This document shows positions 44,569 to 55,526 of a DNA stretch of 64,000 nt, piece after piece. The stretch spans positions 1 through 64,000 of the forward strand of contig CAWUHX010000026.1 in NCBI GenBank assembly GCA_963922205.1. The letters run 5' to 3'. Within the stretch, counting starts at the first letter, position 1; each line of letters starts with the position of its first letter. Below the pieces are notes generated by a model, which worked only from the letters and a program-made list of their open reading frames with translations, did no database searches and was not told where the DNA came from. The stretch comes from Romanomermis culicivorax (Eukaryota > Nematoda > Enoplea > Mermithida > Mermithidae). A program made the translations under genes and the position numbers.

Positions 44569-46287
44569 CTGTAACAGAAATTAGAAGTCAGGCGATGCTA
44601 ATTTATACCGCCTATCCATCAATGCATTCAGTTGCCCAGAGTTGCACTAATATACGAATATGTTTGCTTACAATTTTTAGCTTATTAGTTATACTTAGGT
44701 CTGCAGAAATTTTCTGTAAAAAATTCTGTAAAAAATGTAAAAGAGCAAACATGCTAAAACGCATATTTTGCAGAACAAATTTCGGACGATTTCTCATGAG
44801 CTGAAAATACAAGCTACAAATACAAAAACTCTCCTGTAAAATTATGTACGAAAATGACTTCGGCAGGTTAAAGTTTTTCAATGTTAATTCTGAAATTACA
44901 TGGTGCATTCGATGGCCAACAGAAAATTGAGTAATTACATAAACCGTTTTCCCGTGGACCTTCTTCACACATAAATTTGCATAAATGCGCAAGACAATAG
45001 AAAGTTGGCATATACTTGATATAAGGACCAACAAATATATAAGCATGTAACTAATCGCATTTTATAGTACCAAAGGTCAGACGTGGGATGAAGAATATTT
45101 TTGAGATGTTGTCTTGAATCAGAACGTTCTTCCAGTCATGAATGATCCGAAGAACGAGCTTGTCATTGGAGAAAACACTTTTGTTCACGACAAGCACCGT
45201 GCAAAAAACAAATGCGACCGCAATATCTGTTGACTGGCAAAAATATCAATTTTTGGGGTAATGATTTCTGGCATGGATCGCCAGATCTCAATGACTGAGG
45301 ATATGGGTGAAATTGTGAAGTAAACGGTAGAAAATCTTATGGATCTGGGACAAGGATCCAGAGGTTATTCACATGCCACCTTGCTGAAAATTTTACGAAT
45401 TGGGTTATGTTTAGAATTTAAACAATATCTTTCCGATAGTCTGTTATTTCCCATGCCTTATCGCCTCGGACAACTTAAGGACGCTGCCGGTGGACGTGTA
45501 CTAACTGAAATTCAAAATTTATCGCGTAGAATGAAATAATATTCGATGTTATAAGTTAATCCTTCACGTTAATGAAATAAAAATCGCAGCGCATTCTGTC
45601 AAACAGTATAAGGAACATTCTTATCCTAATTAAAAGTGGGTTTTTAGGGAGCGCAGTTAGATTCGAAACACTCAGTAAATTCCATGGGAAATACCAGTGA
45701 AGTCGGTCATCCAAAGTGAATTGTGATATTGTTCGTTTTCTGACTGATCACATTTACGCTAAAATTCGTACAAAAATCAACCTGCGCACATGATATCAAA
45801 ATCTGCACAAATCGGGCTCAGATATCTGGACAGTATGTCTTAATGTCTCAAGCCGTTTTTAAATGTGCGTACTATGAAAGTTTTTACATGTGAGTATGGA
45901 ATATTCATAAGTAATACAGTGTTCAATATTTGTTGGTTTAGCATATTACCGACTAACGTTTTTTGGTTGATGAGATCAGGTTTATTTTAAATCTGGTGTG
46001 AATATAGTCCACTGACAATGGTGAATATAGTCCACTGGCTAACATTACAGGTCAGCCAAGAGCTATCGAATGCATTTCAAGCTTTTTTCCTGGATACTTT
46101 CTCTCTCAAGGGCTAAAGTTTTGGGCGCTAGAAACTTTCGGGATTATCAAATTTTCACTCTGATAGGTTATGACACGCAAAATATTTAAATTTTACCACT
46201 CTCACAATAACGTCCACTAAAAGCCCAGCTGCACCTGAAAACATTCAGTGATAAAAGCTATCCTCTTATAGACTTGAAGAACATTAC

Positions 46288-46344
46288 TTGCACCAGTGAT
46301 CCGTACCGTCGCGGACGCACCTGCCGCCATGCTGGCAGGCTAGT
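46288..46344 (-). CDS. Possible EGF-like half-domain exon
   Basis: Acceptor ATTGTCACTTGCAG precedes 46344 and donor TGCAA|GTAATG follows 46288. The peptide LACQHGGRCVRDGTDHWC has the EGF spacing C-x-H-G-G-x-C then C. It would form the extracellular part of the membrane protein encoded downstream. On the opposite strand a Cys-rich frame followed by a good donor (GTAAGT at 46415) also exists, so the strand is not certain. Confidence 0.4.
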
Positions 46345-47445
46345 CTGCAAGTGACAATTGACGACCAGTTACCTATCGGGAAAAATCAATACAAACCAGG
46401 ATGCAACGTCGACGGTAAGTATACTCACCCGAATCCACAAAGGTAGAGATTCCCGTAACATTCTTAATGAGTCCCAGCGATTGATCAATAGCTACACAAT
46501 AAATTTATTATACAAAATCAAATTGATCTGGATATGATACTTCCAACATGATACAACACCCATGAGGATGAATCATTCGTCGAATGCTAAGCCATCATCG
46601 AATTCAGTGATTTTCAGAGGTGCAGAGATTTGTTTAGCGAAACTTATTCATTATTAGCGTATTTCACAAATTCTCAATTGTACCAAGGTGATACTTCATT
46701 TGAACGGAAATACTGAAACTGCAGTTTGGAAGTCTCCTAAATCAAAGTGCATAATCAAACTTTTAGGGATGGGAAGCTTGTTTGACGAATCTTACGAAAT
46801 TGAAATGATGCATCTCAGTTCAGCGGTGATACTAACGCCCTGTGAATCATAGATGATTTCAGTTGTGATTAGTTTCACATCATTTACGAAAAAATGGATT
46901 ATCGACTGATGAAAAAATTAGAAGGGAACTTCGCATAGGTTGGTTTATCATAGTGTGTGAAAACGACTATTGTCAGCAGCAGCATACAACAGAGAACTGA
47001 AAGTTGGTGAAATGGAGAACCAAAGAGCTAATCATAGAGTGCCTGCTTAACTTATCAGAAGCCCGGACGACATTCCAGGTCAAGTCACCAGGTGTAGGTC
47101 CAAGGCGAGATGTGTTATTTTAATTATAACGTATATCCTTGGCACATCACAGGCTGATAGATGTCACTTTAAAATTGGGTCTGACGGCCAAATGCCCTTT
47201 CATTTGATTCGTTCACTCTGTACACAACGAAATAATTGAGTCTTATGTGCAGAAAGCATATTTAGCTGTTTCCATGCTCTCTTTGTCATACTTCATCTAC
47301 CTTGCGACGTAAACTATTTGTGCCCATCTTTCTGTGACGCAGCATTCGTTTTAGGATAAAACAAGCGTCTTTGGTGTTTCCAGAGGCAGAAAAAGCCAAG
47401 AAACGTAAGCTTTTTAAAGAACAAATCTAAAATTGATAGCATTTT

Positions 47446-47692
47446 TATAGTCTTCTTTTAAATGCTTCCAAATAAAGAGAGTGGAAAGCAAGTACCATTT
47501 CAGATTTTCAAGATTTTCAGCTAAACCGTATGTCACATAGCGCCGAATACCTGTGATCATACTCAACTAATCTTCAGGTATTTTTTTGGTTATAAAAATT
47601 TTATAGTCAAGAGTTTATGTAAACAATTTCAACGACAGTTCTAATTTTTGTCAATTTTCACTTTACAAGCATTATATAAAAAACAGACTGTT
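47446..47692. mobile_element. TATAG-MITE family copy
   Basis: The left end TATAGTCTTCTTTTAAATGC and the right end GCATTATATAAAAAACAGACT are inverse. The interior shares AAAGCAAGTACCATTTCA and GCTAAACCGTATGTCACATA with the other copies. Confidence 0.75.
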
Positions 47693-47715
47693 ATTTTATT
47701 TTCAGAGACACTATT

Positions 47716-48102
47716 TTAGGAATGTGAACCTGTTACTGTTTCCACCGACATACTTGTAGTGAGTGATGCAGGTGAAAAAATTATTGTAGTAGTATAATCG
47801 ATGGTTTCATTCTGCTGTACCGAAGTGCCGGTAGAAAATGATGTCATTGTATAAACAGCTGGAGTGACAGTTTCTCCAGTGGACGTCTGAATAGTAGACG
47901 TTGCAAAATCAGCATCTTCCGTCTGATTCGTCAGAACGTTGGTAGTGGTTTCATCAATGAGTAGTCCGATAGTGGTCTTGGATTTCGATGGCGCTGTCGT
48001 ATGACTTTGATTTGATTCGAAATCAAAAGCTTGGCACGACAGTAAGTGCATCAATAGAATGACGCCCACTGAAATTAAAGATAATGCCTTGCATATTTTC
48101 AT
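47716..48102 (-). CDS. Secreted mucin-like N-terminal exon (signal peptide, Ser/Thr-rich)
   Basis: ATG at 48102 begins a signal peptide (basic KICK, then hydrophobic LISVGVILLMHLL, and a likely cut after SCQA). About 100 residues follow, very rich in Thr/Ser with few N-glycosylation sites, as in mucin-like stalks. A donor (ACAG|GTTCAC) lies just before the frame's stop, so the exon probably splices on. TATATTTTAG lies 11 bases upstream of the ATG and may be an intron or spliced-leader acceptor. It is a good candidate for the 5' coding exon of the membrane protein ending at 42840, but the joining exons were not found. Alternatively it is a small secreted mucin-like protein ending at 47716. Confidence 0.6.
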   Translation of the reverse strand: MKICKALSLISVGVILLMHLLSCQAFDFESNQSHTTAPSKSKTTIGLLIDETTTNVLTNQTEDADFATSTIQTSTGETVTPAVYTMTSFSTGTSVQQNETIDYTTTIIFSPASLTTSMSVETVTGSHS

Positions 48103-50201
48103 AATTTTTCACACTAAAATATAAATAAAAACATGGTTTGCTCGTTGAATTTGGGAGAGTGGAGAACGAAGTTCGAGAACTCGTTGAAATTAGACGCTAT
48201 TGTACCCCCACAGTAACATATTTGTCCTCAGGCAAAAAATAGACACTTTTCTTTTCACAAGCGACCGACTTTAGTCGAATTCTTGGTATAATATTCGACC
48301 CACATTTTCAGCGCAAAATACTTATTCCCACCAAGTTGCGGTGAATTAGCATGCTTACAGATTTTGTTTTTGATTTTCGAAATTTCGAATCAACTTTGGT
48401 CTGAATAATAAGTAACACAGAAGCCTACCGTCAGAAATATATGAACCGACACTGTGGATATACATACAATCATGTGTCGTACCGTTAAATTCTGAAGAGT
48501 CGTTCGTTAAAACCAGTAATGAGCGATATGCCACGTAAGATAAGAATGAATAGCCGATGCAAAATTTTTATACTCTTCCAAGACTGTTCAGATTTGAGTT
48601 TAAGAACGAGAACGAGAACGTGAACATGATCCTGAGTGAATTCTGCATTGTAGAAGATTTCAAATGTAGTGATGAGAAAGAAGCAGATGTCGAAGTGTTT
48701 TTAAAATGAAGTAAAACAATTATTCGGATGTCTTGGATCTGAATACAGTCCAAAACGTCAAACTTTTACAGGTGAAGACTGAATGAGATTTTTTTGATGG
48801 TTCCGGTAAGCATAGATGTTCCTCAAAATGTTTGTTCAGTCTGCGCATCTTACCTCGTAAAAACATTTTGTGAACCATATGAAACGAATTGGGCTAAACA
48901 GTTTTTTATTAGCAAAGTAAAAAATTCAAAAAACGTTCATTGCCAAAAAACAGCAATCGAGAAAAAAAAAAATTTTATGTAGAATAGCATACAACACCGA
49001 CAGCTGTTTCTGAAGTAATCTCTTACACGAAAAAGCAAACATTTTTAATATGAGAAAATTATATTCGTCATTCAAACCCACTCTATATCGGCAAAACTAG
49101 TTTTTTTGCGCACTAAGAATTTTAGTCTTCCATGATTCAACCATAGCATGTAAGAAATTTTACACACCGAAGAAAATAAATTTCTTACCAATGAGCGGTG
49201 TTGATCTTTTCATTTAGAATCTTGAATCAGTATGAAGTAAACCAAATCAACCAACTCTGAAAATTTTCATATGGCATACAAATTAGTTTGCTCACACGAA
49301 GGGCAGAGTCGGAATTAATCGGACCATGATAAACAATGGCCTTAAACAGTGGTAGACAAAAGAAAGAGGTTCGATTGGCTATCGGTAACACCATACTTTT
49401 TAAATGTTTTTACCAACTCTAAAATGACGCTACGCCAGCCAGGTATATGAAATACGTGCATATGCAATGTAGTAGACTGAATTGCGAATCTTATACGTGA
49501 TGGAAAGATTAGATGGTCTTCAAGTTTATAAGATATCATTTTGACGATATGAAAAAGAAATAGACGCCAGTTGCGTTCATTACTGTGAAAGTGAGCGTTT
49601 TTTGTAAATGAGCTCATAAATATTCTTGGAAATGTGTGGAAAATGCAGAGCTTCCTTTGTTGGCTGGAAATGTGACGAGAGACGCTGGAAAAAATGTCAA
49701 CTCCGACAATTAATGTAAAACTTTCTTGATTATCGAAAATTACGGCATTGATTTTCACTAATCAAAAAGAGATCGATTATTCAGTCATGGAATGGTACAA
49801 AACTAGCTTTTTGTCAGCAAATTCACGTACAAAACTGGCTTTTTGTCGGCAAATTCACACTTTTGTGGGCTACTGCTGACCGAAGAGCAGGAAATTGTAC
49901 AGTAAAAAACACAAATTTGCTACTACCTCGTTTCCCGGACATCTGTTGGTTTAGGTTTTTTATCAGAGTAAATTCCGGAGAACTAAGCAACTTCCACACT
50001 ACTATAGAGACAAAAAAAGTTGGTAAAAATTGATCAGTACGCCATAAAAGGCTGCAGTCGTGCACTTTTGTCTGAACCCGTAGACTTGTTGCATATTCAA
50101 ATCATCAGCCCAGACCTGTTCAATGTTTACTGTGATGTGAGGTCTGTGCAGTAGGTGGCGAGTTAGCTGCACCTCGGTGCACCATAACCGTTACAGAAAT
50201 G
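48103..50201. other. No gene seen
   Basis: Region upstream of the signal-peptide exon. It contains several open frames of 60-140 codons (the longest on the minus strand at 49342-49758), none with splice support, a domain or clear coding bias. No repeat is recognised. Confidence 0.35.
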
Positions 50202-50441
50202 TATAGTCTGTTTCTGTTGAAATGCTTCTAAATGATGAACGTGGAATGCAAGTCGAATTTAATATTTTCAAAACTTTCCGATAAATAGTATGTCATATAG
50301 CACTGGAAATTCGTGAGCATACTGAACCAACTTGACAAAGTGGAACATATCAGTGTTAGAGCTCTATGTAAACCATTTTGACGACAGTACAGATTTGTGT
50401 CAGTTTTCAATTTGGAAGCATTTCATAAAACATAGACAATA
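50202..50441. mobile_element. TATAG-MITE family copy
   Basis: The left end TATAGTCTGTTTCTG with AAATGCTTCTAAAT and the right end ATTTGGAAGCATTTCATAAA with CATAGACAATAG are inverse. The interior shares GTATGTCATATAGCACTGG and TGACGACAGTA with the copy at 47.4 kb. Confidence 0.75.
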
Positions 50442-50593
50442 GTCAATGTTCAAAAATATACTGAAGCGAGAAGAAATGCTTCCGCGGATGATAAACTACG
50501 ATGCATGGACATCTCTTATCACATATTGTAGTCAAATACGATGTTACAACAGCCAACCCGAAAGAAAAAAAGGTGAAAAACCACATTGACCGA

Positions 50594-51002
50594 CAGTGGC
50601 GGACGCAAGGGGCGGCCGCCCCCGGACTCATGTTCCAAGAATAAAAATTCCAAAGATCATGGTTAAATGCAAATTAGTATAAATCTGTAAAACTTAATTG
50701 AATACTGTAGCCATGATGGATTTTTTCGAATTTTTCTTCTTTCGTCTATCATCTATTTTCTTGCCAGTTGAGTTGCCCCATTGTTTCGTTCCTTTTTCGT
50801 TATTTTGCGCAAAAAAAATTGTTGGCCCGATTTTGTGATGTAATTATTCGATATTTTTAATTGTTGTCCCTTATCTTGTTAAATTTTATAAAGAGAAAAA
50901 TCGTATATATGATGCCGATGCAAATACTTTAACAAAAATATAAAAATTGTGAAAAAAACATTTCCGTCCCCCCACCCGAAAAAATTTCTGCGTCAGCCAC
51001 TG
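50594..51002. mobile_element. hAT-like MITE with 8-bp target duplication
   Basis: Left terminus CAGTGGCGGACGCA and right terminus TGCGTCAGCCACTG are inverse with one mismatch. The flanks TTGACCGA (50586-50593) and TAGACCGA (51003-51010) are an 8-bp target duplication with one change. Eight-base duplications and CAGTGGCGG-type ends are typical of hAT non-autonomous elements. There is no ORF. Confidence 0.82.
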
Positions 51003-51504
51003 TAGACCGAAATAATGCGGCCCGGCGCACTGGGCAATGTTTTTCCCAGCTCGGTAGCTTTCTGCTCAGACGAAGGACCTTGGTGATGCTTTTTGTTATA
51101 ATTCAATACCGGTCGAGGATATTACATTCCATTCATTTTAAAATAGTCAAATCACCGATCTCATGAAAGTAAATTCAATACTGAAAAAACTAGCTAGCTT
51201 ATTACTGTATCAATGAAAAAAAATTTTCGTCAGTGAGCTGCAAACAGAACAGCTGAAAATTTTCGTGAATATCCTGGTTAAGTGGCCAAAATTTCTCGAG
51301 TCACTCAGGTATCGACGCAGTTTGGTTAATATCGACAGTGGATATGCATAATGTTTTTCATTGATTTTGGTCTTTCCTATTTCCATTGAAAGATTCAATT
51401 TGTTTACAGCATAAAGTTTACTGCTAATATAAAAATAGTGTATCAAATTGAACCAATTTTTGGTTTTCGCTGTATCTATCATTTTAAATTAAAATAGTTA
51501 TGGT

Positions 51505-51781
51505 GTAGTGTTTTCTTATTAAATGCTTCGAAAATGAAAAAATAACACAAAAATGCATAGTTTTTTTCATAAAATTTTTCTGCATTGAAAAAGGACAAAA
51601 GTCAACTATATCGTCAAAATCATGTTAAAAAATCAAAAAAAGTGTGGAAAGTTGATTGAATAAGCTCGCAAATTTTCATTCTCACGTGACGGACGAATGA
51701 TTACCAGAAAATTGTAAAAAATCTAAGTTAGTACTTGCTTTTCACTTATATAATTTTGAAACATTTTAGCTTTTACTATAG
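51505..51781. mobile_element. TATAG-MITE family copy
   Basis: The left end carries TTAAATGCTTCGAAAATG. The right end, read inverted, is CTATAGTAAAAGCTAAAATG. The interior shares TTAGTACTTGCTTTTCA with the family. Confidence 0.6.
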
Positions 51782-53511
51782 AACCTTTTAATCAAAAATT
51801 TATGGGCGTTAGTTTGAGTTATCACAAATTTTCAGTACCGTAGGAAACGTATGAGCAGGGTTTTTTTAGGCCGACTAGGAGCCATGGCTCCTAAAAATTC
51901 TGATTGGCCTCTAAAAATTTAGTGGTACAAGCCAAAATGGCTCGTAAAAGTTTGAGCATAGCTACCCTTTTGATTGGGCTATAGGGTTTCCTGTATGCAT
52001 TTTTATGCATTTTGAAATGGAAAATATCGAGAATCCGGCGCTTCGTGCCGGATTTCAAATCATTTATAATTCTCAGTATCATTTCTGTTGCGCGGCTAGA
52101 AAATGTCGGCCTAGCTTATGCTAAAAGCTTTTAAAAAATTAGCATGTTATGGCTGAATGTTTGACCTTGTTATTGCCCTTTCCACGTATTTGACGAAAAT
52201 CAAAATTTTGTCAATCCCTAATCCTCATTCTACGGAATGGGGGACGGTGCCATTCGGAGAATGGCTTACTGTAGGGGACCCGATTGTTAACCTAAATCCC
52301 CTTTATTGGCCCTGACCTTAAGGGTCTGAGGGCTTTCTTAACTGAGGGTCCTTCTGAGGGAAAACTAGCTTAGGGGAGACTCCCACAAATATACCCTCAA
52401 TAACAATAACCCCTGAGAAGACTTACGACACCTCTTCTCAAATTACTCGGCGCTGGGCGACGGGTTCGGGGTCAAACGCGGGCGGGGTCCTACGGACGGC
52501 GATGTGGGAACGAACTCCGAGCGATTCGGCGTGGGGATTCGGCGGCTGCTAAATGGCAGGCAGCGATCACTAACGTTTCCTCGGCGAGGGGCGACGGGTC
52601 TCTACAATTAGCGGCGACGGGGACGGGTTCCTACGGTCGGGTTACTGTAGGCGATGTATGTATGTGTAGGTCGGGGTTCGAACATGGTAATTTATTCGAC
52701 GTGTGACGGCAACGCAGTTGACAACAATAAAAATATAATAAAAATATTGACGGCGGACGCGACGTGAAGCTAAACAACGAAAAACCAGTTAGGCTCAATA
52801 ATGAGTGACAAAAAGACAAAACATGCCCTTTTAAAGGGCTCCATAGACTACAGTATGCCTTGGGCGGAGTTAACACTCCCCCAAGCTAACTTCTGCAGCG
52901 GAAATCGTTGCAGAAGATGCCTATGATCACATAGACATTTTCCAGTTCACAACGTTAAGCATTGGGGCGAGTTTTCACTCTCCATGCTTAACATAGGAAC
53001 GTCACTAGTGAGAATTTCAACTAGTCGTTTCAGGTTGTGAAACGTCGCTAGTTTTTACTGATAAGAAGTGCACGTTGTGCTCTAATTACAGCGACGAGCT
53101 CGGAGAGCTTATCTCTAACGGAAATTCTTGACTAGCGGGCACATACCGTAGTCTACGTGTGCGATTGAAAATAATAAATCGAAACGGAAATAAATGTGCG
53201 CAAAAGCAACAGAAATAAGCATAAAAAGTACACACATAAATTGCATGTAAAAAGTATAAAAACGAAACACAAAATTGATGTAAATTACTGTAACACAAAA
53301 CATAACGAAAAACATAATGAAAAATTTTGATGTGAATCACGTGACGTTCGACGAAATCGGTCGGCACGTGACACGGCGGTCCTTTGAAAAAGGGCGTCCT
53401 CGTCCTTGTGCTCGTCTGCGACGGTCAAATGTTCAGGTGAGGGTGGCGGCGAGCAGTTGCTGGTTCAGTGGTTTTTCGGTATGTTCTGGTTTGTGGAATT
53501 GTGTCAATGTT

Positions 53512-53569
53512 GCGTGGAGTTGCTGACGTCCTTTGGAGATGCGTGGAGTTGCTGACGTCATTTGATCCC
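53512..53569. repeat. 29-bp tandem duplication in the LTR-element 3' region
   Basis: GCGTGGAGTTGCTGACGTC occurs at 53512-53530 and again at 53541-53559, a period of 29 bp, within the non-coding 3' part of the LTR element. It may be an enhancer-like repeat of the LTR. Confidence 0.7.
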
Positions 53570-53834
53570 TTCCGTGAAGTTGCCAATTGTCGGTTGATTT
53601 GTGAAATCTGAAACGAGACTAAAAGAAAAATTTTAGAGGCGAGATATAGGCTATCGCATGGATGCGCCTGCAATGTGAGGCAATACCCTAGTTTAGATGC
53701 ATTGATCGCTGCTCATTCTCTTCTTTACACTGCTATTCCAGCTTGGAACAGAAATGGGTATTTTGTGAGGGGCACGGCGGTCCTTCGAAAAAGGACGACC
53801 CCGTCCGTAAGTAAAGAAGAGAAGAGCTACTTGA

Positions 53835-55502
53835 TTACGGGTCGGCGACCTCCGCATCAAGATGTGGGTCAATGAGATCTTGTGTAAAATCTCTATTTGT
53901 TGACGGGATCAACAAAGGTGCCGTCTCGATGACCTGGGAAGTGGAAGGTATCTCCTCTTCTTCTGTAGGCTGAGCTGGTGACACGTAGCGTCTAAGCTGA
54001 TTGACATGCACAGTATCTTCTTGATCAGTCTCAAGTCGAATGGTGACATTAGGATAAGCCACATTCGTGACAAAGTAGGGGCCATCATAAATGGGCAATA
54101 ATTTGGGCGTTAGACCACGTTTTCCAGTAGTGCGCAGTTTGAGCACTCAATCCCCAACCTTGTATGAGACATCTCGTGCCATGCGGTCGTAGGACCTAGC
54201 ATAAGCCGCCTGTGATCTCTCAATTCTGCTCTAGATCAAGGTCAAGGTATTGGTAAAATGCCGTTTGACCTCCATATCATAAGTAGAAACATCTATGATA
54301 TGGGCCGGAGGATTGAATGAGAGTGCTGCATCAACAGGTAGCATGGGAGTACGACCATACATGAGCTCAAAGGGTGAATACCCTGTGGACTCATTCATGC
54401 TAATGTTGACAGCGAACACAGAATACGGCAGGTGTTCATCCCAATCAGTATGACCTTGGTGGACATACATACGTAACCGTGTGGCTAGCATTTGGTTAGC
54501 TCTTTCCACTTCTCCGTTTGTCATGGGATGATAAGCGGTGGAGTGGATTTTCTTAGTTGAACAAATGGCAGTGATTTCAGTCATCAGTTTGGACGTGAAA
54601 TCAGTCCCACGATCAGACTGAAGAATCTGCGGCGCCCCATGTCTGCAGACAATTTGAGTAACAAAAAGTCGAGCTATAGTTTGCGCAGTAATGTCCGGAG
54701 TAGCGAAAGCTTCAACCCATTTAGTAAAGTAGTCTATGAAAACTACAATAAATCGGTTTCCGTTTTCACTAGTGGTCATTGGTCCCATACAGTCGACACC
54801 GACTCGATGAAACGGTCCCGTAATGGAAATTGGTTTCAGAGTTGCACGGGTCTTTTGTCTCGCAGGTTTATTCCATTGGCAAAGATCACACCGCTGACAA
54901 AAGGACTTGACGTCCGCACTGAGGGAAGGCCAGTGGTACCGGCGGGCTATAAGCCTCGCGGTACGTTTCGCACCAAAGTGTCCAGCAAGAATGTCGTTAT
55001 GATGAGCCTCAATAATGGTAGTAACCATTGAACGAGGGACGACAATCTTGTTGGACTCCCCTGTACACTTCTGAAGGATGTTATCCAACAGGTGGTAGCC
55101 ATTAACTTCATTCTGATCACCGTAGGGTTTTAGTGACCTGAGAATGGAGGCTAATTCCGGATCCTCAAATTGAGTTGCGAGAAGGTCATGGTGCTGCGCA
55201 TCCTGTGATATCTCTGCATAAGACTCAGACCTGGCCAGGTGCTGCGCACCATTGGTGGTCCTTTGGGATGAGTTCGTCAGGCGCTGCGCACCATCGGAGA
55301 TCATCATAACTTCTCCCTCGGGTCTGTATAGGGGAATATCGTCAATACTCTCCCCGGCAAGGGAATTAGGATCAGGAAGGCGTGATAATGCGTCAGCATT
55401 ACCATTAGACCGACCTTTTCGCGGCCGAATAGTCAGTTTGAATTCAGCTAACGCGAGGCCCCACCGAGCTATCCGGGACGAAGGGTTCGGTTTTTCCAAC
55501 AC
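53835..55502 (-). pseudogene. pol: end of RNase H and integrase, interrupted
   Basis: After the stop that ends the main pol frame (55527-55529), the same frame goes on with the RNase H end and its KGRSNGNADALSRLP motif. It then enters the integrase, with the HHCC zinc region (HHNDILAGHFG, CQRCDLCQW), the catalytic Asp in VGVDCMGPM, Asp in QSDRGTDF and Glu in NGEVERANQ. Two more in-frame stops follow, TAG at 54231-54233 and TGA at 54147-54149. The last piece (54146-53835) has the GPY/F-type C-terminal integrase module (YDGPYFV) and an acidic tail. The DDE residues are present, but the protein cannot be made in one piece. Confidence 0.85.
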
Positions 55503-55526
55503 AGCCTTAACAGCAGTGTGGTCGGT

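Noticed and set aside
45061-45300. Second EGF-like exon or a chemoreceptor-like exon on the minus strand
   Set aside because: A Cys pattern (CFLHGAC) and an acceptor exist, but no donor gives a phase that fits the transmembrane exon, and other frames look equally open.
49342-49758. 138-codon minus-strand ORF
   Set aside because: Unrecognised sequence with mixed composition and no neighbours or splice evidence. Possible but unsupported.
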